DNA of 64,000 nt from Theionarchaea archaeon (GCA_018992685.1 JACVGT010000018.1:62001-126000); one strand, 5' to 3'; shown: positions 54,908-63,543, counted from the first letter of the stretch. Numbers and translations are program-made. The notes: generated by a model from the sequence alone, not told the origin.

Positions 54908-56133
54908 TAAACTACCTCCAGGTTCAGGCCTGACTGCAGGGGCATTACAACGGACTGGCCCAGAGGACATAGGCAGGTCTTGTTCATGACCCGGGCAAGA
55001 CTGAGGATTCTGTCAATGCCATCTTCGGGTTCTATTGTTCCGGTGGCCATACCACTGAGCAGGCGATGAATCTGAACAATACCCACCCTGCAGGGGGCAC
55101 AGAGCCCACAGGATTCACGCATAAAGAACTCCATAATGCCGACCAGAATATCCAGGATATTGGTATCGCAATCCAGAACTACCACAACGCCTGAACCGAG
55201 CTGGGCATTCACCTGGTTCAGATGTTCAAAACTCAGAGGAACACTGAGGTTCTCTTTTCCCAAGAATGTTCCTGCAGCAGCTCCTCCCACCAGGACTGCC
55301 TTCAGCGTTTTCCCTTTTTTTATTCCGCCTGCATGGGTTAGAATGAGGGTTTCCAGAGAAGTCCCCATGGGCAGTTCATAACATCCAGGTCTTCTAACTG
55401 CACCTGAAACGGGAAAGAGCTTGGTGCCAGTAGACTGCGGCGTTCCTACTGAAGAGAACCACTTGCTGCCACCTGCAATGATCGCCGGTATGGTGGCCAG
55501 TGTTTCTACATTATTGACCACAGTGGGCTTACCGAATAATCCCCTGGACGTGGGATAGGGGGGTCTGATACGGGGATTCCCTCTTTTCCCTTCCAGAGAG
55601 GATATCAGGGCTGTTTCCTCTCCACACACATAGGAGCCAGCTCCCGCTCTCACTTTAATGTCAAAGCAGAAGTCAGAGCCAGCTATCTTGTTCCCCAGGA
55701 AGTGATGCTTCCGTGCGTCAGCACAGGCCTCGTCAAGCAGGTTCAGGCAGTGTGAATACTCTCCCCGCACGTATATGAACCCGTGAGAAGCACCCACTGC
55801 ATACCCTGCAATGGCAATTCCTTCAATCAGTTTGTGAGGGTCTCCTTCCATGATGAGACGGTCTTTGAATGCCCCCGGTTCACCCTCATCTGCATTGGCC
55901 ACCACATAGGCGGTGTCCTTCCGAGAGGCTGCATATCGCCATTTTGTCCCTGTGGGAAACCCTGCTCCCCCTCTTCCGCGGAGTTTGGAATCTTCCACTT
56001 CTCTTATCACAGATTCAGGATCTCTGGTCAGGCATTCCTTCAGAGCCTCATACCCTCCTTTCCCTGTGTATTCTCTTACAGACGCAGGGGTTTCATAACT
56101 GCCCACATTGTTGAGAACGATCTGTTCATTCAT
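54907..56133 (-). CDS. NuoF-like NAD(H)- and FMN-binding subunit
   Basis: A 408-residue flavoprotein of the NuoF/HoxF family, lacking the extra ferredoxin domains of hydrogenase HydB-type relatives. FMN/NADH motifs are RGRGGAGFPTGTKW, NADEGEPGAFKDR, GAGSYVCGEETALISSLEG and the NNVETLATIP loop; the 4Fe-4S cluster binds ESCGLCAPCRVG plus a cysteine near CLCPLGQS. It exchanges electrons with NAD(H). Start ATG 56133 overlaps the NuoE-like stop by eight bases. Confidence 0.93.
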   Translation of the reverse strand: MNEQIVLNNVGSYETPASVREYTGKGGYEALKECLTRDPESVIREVEDSKLRGRGGAGFPTGTKWRYAASRKDTAYVVANADEGEPGAFKDRLIMEGDPHKLIEGIAIAGYAVGASHGFIYVRGEYSHCLNLLDEACADARKHHFLGNKIAGSDFCFDIKVRAGAGSYVCGEETALISSLEGKRGNPRIRPPYPTSRGLFGKPTVVNNVETLATIPAIIAGGSKWFSSVGTPQSTGTKLFPVSGAVRRPGCYELPMGTSLETLILTHAGGIKKGKTLKAVLVGGAAAGTFLGKENLSVPLSFEHLNQVNAQLGSGVVVVLDCDTNILDILVGIMEFFMRESCGLCAPCRVGIVQIHRLLSGMATGTIEPEDGIDRILSLARVMNKTCLCPLGQSVVMPLQSGLNLEVV

Positions 56134-56608
56134 GAGAAATCCTCTCCAGTATCTCCCTGATCTTCTCACGAGTCAGATCACCATAGACCTCACCATCAAC
56201 CATCATGGCTGGTGCTCTCTCACACACTCCAAGGCAGGATGAAGGTTCCAGCGTGACAAGATTGTCGCTGGTGGTCTCACCCGGAGATATCCCAAGCAGG
56301 TCTTCCAGCATGGTTATGATACTGTAGTGGATACTGCAGCTGGGAGAGGTGCACACCCTGATAACATACTTTCCTCTGGGCTCGAGAGAAAACATGGAAT
56401 AGAAAGAGGCAACACCATATACTTCCGCGCAGGATATCCTGAGGTATGCTGCAGTTTCTCTCAGAGCATCCTCAGAAATGTAATGGGCTGGAGTGCTCCC
56501 CTGAAGGCGATGCAGAATGGGGAGAAGGTTTTCCCTTCTGGGTTCATATTCCTTCAGGATGGCACTAATAGAGCCTGAGGGTTTTTGTGGAAGATGGTCA
56601 CCTTTCAT
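56126..56608 (-). CDS. NuoE-like thioredoxin-fold 2Fe-2S subunit
   Basis: A 160-residue 2Fe-2S protein of the NuoE/HoxE family. The four cluster cysteines are in CTSPSC and CLGVCERAP; the N-terminal helical part (about 1-75) contains ISCAEVYGVASFYSMFSLEPRGKY, a family hallmark. It pairs with NuoF. AGGTGG precedes the ATG. It is the first gene of the formate/hydrogenase operon, whose TATA box lies at 56703-56713, giving a leader of about 75 bases, unusually long here. Confidence 0.93.
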   Translation of the reverse strand: MKGDHLPQKPSGSISAILKEYEPRRENLLPILHRLQGSTPAHYISEDALRETAAYLRISCAEVYGVASFYSMFSLEPRGKYVIRVCTSPSCSIHYSIITMLEDLLGISPGETTSDNLVTLEPSSCLGVCERAPAMMVDGEVYGDLTREKIREILERISHE

Positions 56609-56702
56609 GCTTTTCCACCTGGGTCAAATGGGTTACTGCGGGCTGGTGTCTCAGTCTGAGCATTTTTCAAGCCAGGGTAGCTATCTCAGGGTAGAAAGGT
56701 TC

Positions 56703-56713
56703 CATATATAAAC
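56703..56713 (-). promoter_or_regulatory. TATA box of the formate/NiFe hydrogenase operon
   Basis: On the minus strand GTTTATATATGG-like sequence predicts transcription start near 56682, about 74 bases before the first ATG. The long leader sets it apart from the mostly leaderless genes around it. Confidence 0.5.
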
Positions 56714-56721
56714 TTTTACCT

Positions 56722-56844
56722 ATGTCAACAATTAAGAAAAAAGACAAAATTGAAATCTTCTGCCCTTTCTGTCACGTAAAGGCAGTTGCTACAGTTGAGT
56801 TTCTGCACTGTACAGGCTACCTAGTTCTCATCCCTAAATGGTAG
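56722..56844 (+). CDS. Possible small zinc-binding protein, 40 aa
   Basis: A short open frame with a lysine-rich start (MSTIKKKDKIEIFCPFCHV), a CxxCH motif and a later LHCTGY, which together could bind one metal ion. It reads like a small zinc ribbon rather than random sequence. The nearest TATA-like run is only about 14 bases upstream and better explained as the opposite-strand promoter, so its own promoter is unclear. Confidence 0.3.
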   Translation: MSTIKKKDKIEIFCPFCHVKAVATVEFLHCTGYLVLIPKW

Positions 56845-57366
56845 TTACTGGATTCTGCGGGTAGGCAACCCCCAGAACTTCGTCAAACGTGCCTGAGCTA
56901 GATATGGCTATCGAATAGCATCATGGTGGGAATTCTGAAGACATCCTTGTATATGAGATAAATTACTTACCTGCCATCCTATCTTTCATAAAGAAGAACT
57001 GACCCTGCTTCTTCGTGAAATCATATTGAATCTTGTAGGAAAGAAGATGGTCATGGAATACAAAATCCGTGTACGCTTTCGAAACCCCTGCGTTGACTGG
57101 AATTGTCCAATGATTCTCTTCAGCACTTGAAGGTGACTTATCAAGTATGGGGGGAGACTGGTTCCCAGACTCCAGTAATTTTCTTCTGGACAACCATAAC
57201 AAGATTGAATACAGTAGCAAGACACAGTGTCGTCTTAGCCGCAGCGGCCAGACTCACGTGATGCTCCTACCCATTGTTTAGAATCTCAAGACATTCGCAA
57301 AAGTTGCTGAATTGCTGAGAGAAAAGACGATTTATTGGACAACTCCGTGTTGGTGTTGAGCATAAC
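56845..57366. other. Gap of about 520 bases with no supported gene
   Basis: Lies between the two divergent redox operons. An 85-residue frame on the minus strand (56963-57220) has no promoter, ribosome site or recognisable domain, so I do not call it. No tRNA or stable RNA fold was recognised. Confidence 0.4.
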
Positions 57367-57374
57367 ATTTATAA
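57367..57374 (+). promoter_or_regulatory. TATA box of the transhydrogenase/glutamate operon
   Basis: atttataa, centred 27 bases before ATG 57398 of a 47-residue frame that precedes the NuoE-like gene. Confidence 0.6.
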
Positions 57375-57397
57375 GATGAAATCCTTTGCTTTTGAAC

Positions 57398-57541
57398 ATG
57401 GATAAAGCACTTCCGATGGTGGCAGGTGAACAGTCTGGACTTTCTTGTAGTGTACTTCTTGGCATTCATCAGATCCTGTCGAAAGGAAGTGAGCGGAGGG
57501 TTTTTGTCCTCTTGAAGGATTCATGTCATCTTTTCAATTGA
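57398..57541 (+). CDS. Leaderless 47-aa protein or leader peptide at the head of the operon
   Basis: Not recognised. The ATG sits exactly where a leaderless transcript from the TATA box at 57367 would begin, and the frame runs 47 residues to a TGA 19 bases before the next gene. The peptide includes AGEQSGLSCSVLLGIHQILS and RRVFVLLKDSCHLFN, with two cysteines and mild hydrophobic stretches. It may be a small subunit or a leader that tunes expression of the following genes, which use a GGAGG site. Confidence 0.45.
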   Translation: MDKALPMVAGEQSGLSCSVLLGIHQILSKGSERRVFVLLKDSCHLFN

Positions 57542-57560
57542 AGAGGAGGTAGAGTTCACC

Positions 57561-58043
57561 ATGAAAGATACAACTGCGGTTGTAAAGTCTGTGTTGGATA
57601 GATGGAATAATGATAGCGCATGCTTGATCTCCATTTTGCTGGATATTCAGGAAGAGCTGAATTATCTGCCCCATGAGACAATCACTGCCATTGCTGATAG
57701 TCTGGGTATTCCCCTCATCGATGTATATTCTGCTGCAACTTTCTACACAGTTTTTAGCCTAGAACCCAGAGGCAAACACATCGTCAATGTTTGTGTTGGA
57801 ACAGCATGTCACGTTCGGGGGGGAAAGCGAATCCTGGACAGAATTCAGAGAGATTTGAAGCTTAACCCCGGAGAGACAACAGAGGATGGTCTTTTCACCC
57901 TAGAAACAGTCAGGTGCCTCGGGTGCTGTGCGTTGGGCCCTGTGATGGTTGTGGACGAAACCTACTATCCACACATGACCACAAAAAAGGCAGACACGAT
58001 TCTCAGCAAGTACAGAAAAGACTCAGAAGGAGTGGTTGCATGA
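57561..58043 (+). CDS. stnA: NuoE-like subunit of a Stn-type transhydrogenase
   Basis: A 160-residue 2Fe-2S thioredoxin-fold protein of the NuoE family, paralogous to the one at 56126-56608. Cluster cysteines are in CVGTACHVRG and CLGCCALGP; the hallmark YSAATFYTVFSLEPRGKH is present. GAGGAGGT lies about ten bases before the ATG. The stop overlaps the next start (ATGA). With the following two genes the set and order match StnABC, the Sporomusa-type electron-bifurcating NADH/NADPH transhydrogenase; that identity is by architecture, not by experiment. Confidence 0.88.
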   Translation: MKDTTAVVKSVLDRWNNDSACLISILLDIQEELNYLPHETITAIADSLGIPLIDVYSAATFYTVFSLEPRGKHIVNVCVGTACHVRGGKRILDRIQRDLKLNPGETTEDGLFTLETVRCLGCCALGPVMVVDETYYPHMTTKKADTILSKYRKDSEGVVA

Positions 58044-61000
58044 CTAGCATAGAGGAATTTCAACTACAGTGTACTGAAATTCGGAGGAAAAGATCAGAGA
58101 CTGCAGACAGCCCGACAATAGTCATATCATCTGGGACATGCGGTCGGGCTAGAGGATCTGCTGAGGTTGCCATAGCATTGGAGGAAGCCATTAGAGCCCA
58201 TAACCTAGAAAACAAAGTGAGCCTGAGGATAACAGGATGCCAGGGATTTTGTCAGGTGGCACCCATCGTTGTCATTCAACCTGAAAACATTTTCTACCAG
58301 GGTGTAACTCCAGAAGACGCAGAAGAGATCGTCACGGAAACAGTCATGAACAAGAAGGTCGTAAACAGACTACTCTATCCCGACCCACAGATTGGTGAGG
58401 GAATTCTGTCCAAAGAAGACATTCCTTTTTTCACCAAACAAAGAAAAATCCTCCTGGAAAACAATAGCCTGGTAGATCCAACGAATATTGATGATTATAT
58501 CGGAATTGGCGGCTATTCTGCACTGTGTAGAGCTTTAAGAGATACCAATCCTGAAGAAATAATAGAGACAATAAAATCATCTGGCCTCAGAGGGAGAGGT
58601 GGTGCGGGATTTCCTACTGGCCTGAAATGGCAGTTCTGCAGGAATTCAAAGGGTGATCGCAAGTATATCGTGTGCAATGCTGATGAAGGTGATCCCGGAG
58701 CCTATATGAATAGGAGCCTTTTAGAAGGGAATCCTCATTCAGTGCTTGAAGGCATGCTAATTGGCGCATATGCAATAGGAGCACAACAGGGATATATCTA
58801 CATCCGACACGAATACCCTCTTGCAGTCAAGCATGTCTTGATCGCTGTTGAACAAATGAGGGAAAAGGGCCTTTTGGGCAAGGATATTTTGGGTACGGGT
58901 TTCGAATTTGACATCAAGGTGGTAAAGGGTGCTGGAGCCTTTGTTTGTGGCGAGGAGACTGCACTCATCGCATCTGTTGAAGGAAGGAAGGGTGAACCCA
59001 GACAGAGACCACCATTCCCTGCACAGAAAGGCATATGGGGAAAACCAACAAACATTAACAACGTAGAGACCTGGGCCAATGTTCCACATATAATAAACAA
59101 TGGGGCAGAATGGTACTCACAAATCGGCACAGAAAGGAGCAAGGGCACAAAGATATTCTCTCTCGTAGGGAAGATAAACAATACAGGACTCGTTGAAGTA
59201 CCAATGGGAATAACATTGAAAGAAATGGTATATGATATCGGTGGTGGAATACCAAAGGGCAGGAAATTCAAGGCCGTACAAACAGGTGGCCCATCTGGAG
59301 GATGCATACCAGCAGAATTATTGGGTCTCAAGGTTGACTATGAGCAGTTGAAAGAAGTTGGCTCTATCATGGGCTCTGGCGGTATGGTCATCATGGACGA
59401 GGATACTTGTATGGTAGATACTGCCAAGTACTTCCTGGAGTTCCTGCAAGAAGAATCCTGCGGGAAATGTACAACCTGTAGAGAAGGTATCGAGCGACTT
59501 ATTGAGATTCTCACAGACATTACTGAAGGAAAAGGAAGCCTCGAAGACCTAGAAACCTTACGAGATTTGGGTGAACTGGTCAGAGATGCGTCCATGTGCG
59601 GACTTGGACAGACTGCACCCAATCCGTTGCTGTCTACCCTCACCTACTTCTATGACGAGTATCTGCAACACATCAAGTACAAGAGGTGCCCTGCAGCTGT
59701 TTGTAAGGAGATTACCTCTGCTCCATGCCAGCATACCTGCCCCATTGGTACGGAGGCGGTGGTCTATGTCTCCTTAATAGCCCAGGGCAGGTACGATGAG
59801 GCCTTCACCATCATCAGGAAAGATAATCCTCTTCCATCTGTTTGCGCCCGAGTGTGCAGCCATCCCTGTGAATCTAAGTGCCAGGCGGGCAAGTTCGGAA
59901 ATCCCATCGCTATCAGAGCACTGAAACGGTTTGCCACAGATTATGCAATGAAGAACAAGTTGATCTATCCCATTACGAAGGAGAACAAGAGAAAGGAGAA
60001 AGTAGCTATCATTGGATCTGGACCCGGGGGCCTGACCGCAGGCTACTACCTGGCTATCAAGGGGTACAATGTTACTGTCTTTGAGTCACTTCCCCTCTTG
60101 GGAGGAGCTCTGGCAGTCTACATCCCGGAGCATCGTCTTCCCAGAGACATGCTCAACTATGACATTGAGAACATCAGAAAGGCAGGGGTTGAGTTCAAAA
60201 CCAATACTACCGTGGGCAAAGATATCTCCTTCAAAGAGCTCAAAGACACGTATGATGCCATCTTCATAGCTACCGGGGCCCACAAATCCATGGAACTGGG
60301 CATTCCTGGTGAAGAAGCTGAGGGGGTCATTCACGCTCTAGACTTTTTGAAAGATGTGAGCCTGGGAACCAAAGTCACTGTTGGACGAAGAGTGGGAGTG
60401 ATTGGAGGCGGTAATGCAGCTGTGGATGCTGCTCGTGTGGCTGCCCGTCTTGAAGACTGTGACACGGTGACGATTCTCTACCGAAGAACCAGGAAGGAAA
60501 TGCCTGCCTTTGAGGAGGAGACTGAAGCCTGCCTTGAGGAACAGATTGACATCCAGTTCTTGACTGCTCCTAGGAAAATCCTCACTGAGAAAGGTAGGGT
60601 TACAGGCGTGGAATGCGTGAAGATGCAGCTGGGAGAAATTGATGAAAGTGGCAGACGACGGCCCATCCCCATTGAGGGCTCAGAATTCGTGGTGCAGCTT
60701 GATACCCTGATTGTGGCCATCAGCGAACGTCCTGATGTTTCATTCCTGAAGGGTCATGAAGGTGTCGAATTCACCAAATGGGGAACTATTGTGGCAGACC
60801 CTGAAACCTATGTCACGGGGTTGGAAGGCGTCTTCGCTGGCGGAGATGTGGTCACCGGTCCCAACGTGGCTATTTATGCTATGGGAGCGGGAAAAGTGGT
60901 GGCTGAGATGATCCATCAGTATCTCCAGGGGAAGACACTGCAACCAGAGTACAAGGTAACCAGACCGTCCATGTACCTTAATCCTGTGGAACTGTCCGAA

Positions 61001-61186
61001 GAAGAAGTGGCTGAAGCAGAGCGTCCCGCCACGCGGTGTATATCTGTTGAAGAACGAGTATGCTCCTTCAACGAAGTAGACCTGGGGCTCTCTGAGGAAC
61101 AGGCAGTGAAGGAAGCCCGGCGCTGCTTGCGATGCGATCTGGAAACAGAGGAGGGAAGAAAAAAAGTTGAGGAGGTGACAGCATGA
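58040..61186 (+). CDS. stnB: NuoF-GltD fusion flavoprotein (StnB-like)
   Basis: A 1048-residue fusion. Residues 1-115: ferredoxin-like domain with SSGTCGRARG and TGCQGFCQVAP. About 125-540: NuoF part with GRGGAGFPTGLKW (near 183), NADEGDPGAYMNR, CGEETALIASVEG and 4Fe-4S motif ESCGKCTTCREG (near 472). About 550-1048: glutamate-synthase-small-subunit/NfnB part with Fe-S cysteines (CKEITSAPCQHTCPIG, CARVCSHPCESKC), FAD motif IGSGPGGLTAGYY (near 657) and NAD(P)H motif IGGGNAAVDAARVA (near 784). One chain can thus bind NADH at one flavin and NADPH at another, the basis of Stn-type bifurcation. A longer frame from 57914 lies inside the upstream gene and is rejected. Confidence 0.9.
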   Translation: MTSIEEFQLQCTEIRRKRSETADSPTIVISSGTCGRARGSAEVAIALEEAIRAHNLENKVSLRITGCQGFCQVAPIVVIQPENIFYQGVTPEDAEEIVTETVMNKKVVNRLLYPDPQIGEGILSKEDIPFFTKQRKILLENNSLVDPTNIDDYIGIGGYSALCRALRDTNPEEIIETIKSSGLRGRGGAGFPTGLKWQFCRNSKGDRKYIVCNADEGDPGAYMNRSLLEGNPHSVLEGMLIGAYAIGAQQGYIYIRHEYPLAVKHVLIAVEQMREKGLLGKDILGTGFEFDIKVVKGAGAFVCGEETALIASVEGRKGEPRQRPPFPAQKGIWGKPTNINNVETWANVPHIINNGAEWYSQIGTERSKGTKIFSLVGKINNTGLVEVPMGITLKEMVYDIGGGIPKGRKFKAVQTGGPSGGCIPAELLGLKVDYEQLKEVGSIMGSGGMVIMDEDTCMVDTAKYFLEFLQEESCGKCTTCREGIERLIEILTDITEGKGSLEDLETLRDLGELVRDASMCGLGQTAPNPLLSTLTYFYDEYLQHIKYKRCPAAVCKEITSAPCQHTCPIGTEAVVYVSLIAQGRYDEAFTIIRKDNPLPSVCARVCSHPCESKCQAGKFGNPIAIRALKRFATDYAMKNKLIYPITKENKRKEKVAIIGSGPGGLTAGYYLAIKGYNVTVFESLPLLGGALAVYIPEHRLPRDMLNYDIENIRKAGVEFKTNTTVGKDISFKELKDTYDAIFIATGAHKSMELGIPGEEAEGVIHALDFLKDVSLGTKVTVGRRVGVIGGGNAAVDAARVAARLEDCDTVTILYRRTRKEMPAFEEETEACLEEQIDIQFLTAPRKILTEKGRVTGVECVKMQLGEIDESGRRRPIPIEGSEFVVQLDTLIVAISERPDVSFLKGHEGVEFTKWGTIVADPETYVTGLEGVFAGGDVVTGPNVAIYAMGAGKVVAEMIHQYLQGKTLQPEYKVTRPSMYLNPVELSEEEVAEAERPATRCISVEERVCSFNEVDLGLSEEQAVKEARRCLRCDLETEEGRKKVEEVTA

Positions 61187-61893
61187 TAACACTGACCATC
61201 AATGGACTGGACCTGCAAGCTGAACAGGGGTGGAGTATCCTGGAAACCTGTGAATTCTATGGAATAGAAATACCCACCTTATGCTACCATGAAGGTCTTT
61301 CCCCATATGGAGCCTGCAGGTTGTGCATTGTGGAGATTGGAGAGGGAGAGAGAGCAAAGGTCGTGACCTCCTGTACCTATCCTGCTCAGGAAGGGCTGAA
61401 GGTCAGAACTCATTCTGAAAAGATCCACAAGTACAGGAAATTGATCATAGAACTGCTGCTTGCCAGATGCCCCACCTCAAAGACCGTGCAAGATCTGGCA
61501 TCGAAACTGGGAGTCACTAAGGTGCGCTTTTCCATCAAGAATGATGACTGCATTCTCTGTGGGCTGTGTACACGCATATGCGAGGAGCAGATGGATGCCA
61601 GAGCCATTGGATTTGTTAACAGAGGGAAGGACAGAAAGATTACTACCCCGTTTGACATAAAATCTGATGTGTGTCGGACCTGCGGTGCCTGCATGTACGT
61701 CTGTCCAGCATGTCAGCTGAGATGCCACGGGCCTGAACCTCCGGGCGCTGTGTGCGGAGGCTGTCTCAATATCGAGTATCCATGTCTGGATGTATATGAG
61801 GACGTCCACTGCTACGTGGACCCCTGCGCTGCATGTCTCTTATCAGAAGCAGAAAAGAAGAAGGAGGAAGAAAAAAAGGAGGTCAAAGCATGA
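61183..61893 (+). CDS. stnC: 2Fe-2S and 4Fe-4S electron-transfer subunit (StnC-like, NuoG N-terminus)
   Basis: A 236-residue iron-sulfur protein resembling the N-terminus of NuoG/HoxU. A 2Fe-2S domain has cysteines C34, C45, C48 and C64 (PTLCYHEGLSPYGACRLC); two 4Fe-4S motifs follow (CILCGLCTRIC, CRTCGACMYVCP), then a cysteine-rich tail (CGGCLNIEYPCLDV, CYVDPCAACLL) and a lysine/glutamate-rich end. It should carry electrons between the flavins and ferredoxin. The ATG overlaps the StnB stop. Confidence 0.88.
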   Translation: MITLTINGLDLQAEQGWSILETCEFYGIEIPTLCYHEGLSPYGACRLCIVEIGEGERAKVVTSCTYPAQEGLKVRTHSEKIHKYRKLIIELLLARCPTSKTVQDLASKLGVTKVRFSIKNDDCILCGLCTRICEEQMDARAIGFVNRGKDRKITTPFDIKSDVCRTCGACMYVCPACQLRCHGPEPPGAVCGGCLNIEYPCLDVYEDVHCYVDPCAACLLSEAEKKKEEEKKEVKA

Positions 61894-61933
61894 CTATCAA
61901 GATTAAGAATGAATGTATAGAGGAGGTAAAACC

Positions 61934-63514
61934 ATGTCTCTAACCAAGATTAACGCCACAGCAGCAACTCTGACCAAGAACAGAACAGAGGGGTCAATTA
62001 ATCAGCTCAGTGGAATGTGTGTTACCTGTGTTGACGGATGCGTGGGTATGTGTGAAATCGGAAAATCAGCGTACCGGGGACACGAGATAATTTATCCACA
62101 ACCTTTCGGTATCATCACGTCCGGAAGCGAAAAGCTCTATCCTGTTGACCTATCCCACTTCACCATCCTCGGTGGCGTCGTGGGTGCATGGGGAATCGAG
62201 ACTGACAGTGATAAGGCGCTCTTCTCCAATGTGAAACTGGAAACCTCGATTGGAAAAGAGAAAGACATCAAGCTGAGAATGCCCGCCATCATCCCCGGAC
62301 TTGGCTCCACAGCTATTGCCAAGAATAACTGGGAAGGGCTGGCTGTAGGTGCTGCACTCACCGGCATCCCTCTGACCATCGGAGAGAATGTGTGTGGAAT
62401 GGACGCTGGATCTGAGATTGTCGATGGAAAGATAAAGCACTCGCCAGATCTGGAATGGAGAGTCAAACTGTACAAGAAATGGCAGAGAAAAGGGTATGGT
62501 GCCATTATAGTACAGGCCAATGTGGAGGACAGCAACCTGGGCGTCCATGAGTATGCCATATCAGAACTGGATGCAGATGCTGTTGAACTCAAGTGGGGCC
62601 AGGGAGCCAAGAACATTGGCGGTGAGGTCAAGCTCAAGACCCTTGAGAGAGCACAACTTCTCAAATCCAGAGGATATGTGGTGCTTCCTGATCCTACAAA
62701 CCCGGCAGTGATCGAGGCCTTCAAGAAAGGAGGCTTCAAAGAGTTTGAACGGCACTCTCGAGTGGGTATGGTATCAGAAGAAGCCTTCATGAAAAGGATA
62801 AAGGAATTGCGAGACTACGGCGCAAAGCACGTCTTTCTGAAGACTGGTGCCTACAGACCAATGGATCTTGCCCGCGCTCTGAAATTCGCGTCCAAGGCAG
62901 AACTGGATCTTCTGACAGTTGATGCTGCGGGCGGAGGAACCGGCATGTCGCCCTGGAGAATGATGAATGAGTGGGGAGTTCCAGAAGTGGAATTACACTC
63001 ACTGTTGTACCAGTACGCAGACAAGCTGGCCAAGAAGGGCAAGTACGTCCCGGACATTGCCATTGCTGGAGGGTTTGCCTTTGAAGACCAGATGTTCAAG
63101 GGGCTGGCAATGGGCGCACCATATGTCAAATTGATTGGCATGGCACGAGCACCACTTGCTGCAGCCATGGTGGGAAAGACCATAGGAAAGAAGATCAACG
63201 AAGGAATGGTCCCTGTCTACATTGAACGGTTCGGAACTTCCAAGGAAGAGATCTTTGTTACTGCCCCCGATTTGAAGAGGGATCTGGGGAAGGACTTTGA
63301 TGAGCTTCCCACAGGTGCTATGGGTCTGTACACCTATATGGAACGACTGCACCAGGGTCTGAGGCAGATCATGGCAGGGTCACGCAAGTTCGCACTGGAG
63401 TACATCAGCAGAGACGATATTGCAGCCCTCACCCATGAGGCAGCTGACATCAGTGGCATTTCATACATCATGGACTGTGACAAAGAAGAAGCTGAAAAGA
63501 TACTCAATTCCTGA
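61934..63514 (+). CDS. FMN-binding glutamate synthase domain protein (GltB2-like)
   Basis: A 526-residue protein of the archaeal glutamate synthase large-subunit core (COG0069): an N-terminal cysteine cluster (CVTCVDGCVGMC), then the TIM-barrel FMN domain with TVDAAGGGTGMSPWRM, IAIAGGFAFEDQ and PYVKLIGMARAPL. It lacks the glutaminase domain and the C-terminal beta-helix domain of bacterial GltB. It would take reducing power, probably from the preceding NuoF-GltD/StnC proteins or ferredoxin, to convert 2-oxoglutarate to glutamate, but without a glutaminase gene nearby the reaction is open. Start ATG 61934 follows GAGGAGGT by six bases, with 40 bases after the StnC gene. Confidence 0.85.
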   Translation: MSLTKINATAATLTKNRTEGSINQLSGMCVTCVDGCVGMCEIGKSAYRGHEIIYPQPFGIITSGSEKLYPVDLSHFTILGGVVGAWGIETDSDKALFSNVKLETSIGKEKDIKLRMPAIIPGLGSTAIAKNNWEGLAVGAALTGIPLTIGENVCGMDAGSEIVDGKIKHSPDLEWRVKLYKKWQRKGYGAIIVQANVEDSNLGVHEYAISELDADAVELKWGQGAKNIGGEVKLKTLERAQLLKSRGYVVLPDPTNPAVIEAFKKGGFKEFERHSRVGMVSEEAFMKRIKELRDYGAKHVFLKTGAYRPMDLARALKFASKAELDLLTVDAAGGGTGMSPWRMMNEWGVPEVELHSLLYQYADKLAKKGKYVPDIAIAGGFAFEDQMFKGLAMGAPYVKLIGMARAPLAAAMVGKTIGKKINEGMVPVYIERFGTSKEEIFVTAPDLKRDLGKDFDELPTGAMGLYTYMERLHQGLRQIMAGSRKFALEYISRDDIAALTHEAADISGISYIMDCDKEEAEKILNS

Positions 63515-63517
63515 GTA

Positions 63518-63543
63518 ATCTTCTACTTTTTCCCCTTTTTTTT
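63518..63543 (+). terminator. T-rich terminator of the transhydrogenase/glutamate operon
   Basis: Right after the stop, a run of T tracts (five, then eight) in pyrimidine-rich sequence; consistent with oligo-T termination before the glutamate dehydrogenase promoter. Confidence 0.5.

Noticed and set aside
56963-57220. 85-residue - frame between the divergent redox operons
   Set aside because: No promoter, ribosome site or recognisable motif.
57914-58039. Longer start for the NuoF-GltD fusion
   Set aside because: Would overlap the NuoE-like gene in another frame by 130 bases; ATG 58040 overlaps its stop as ATGA, the normal pattern here.
62137-62790. 217-residue - frame in the glutamate synthase gene
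   Set aside because: Shadow; serine/proline-rich, opposite to a well-supported domain.
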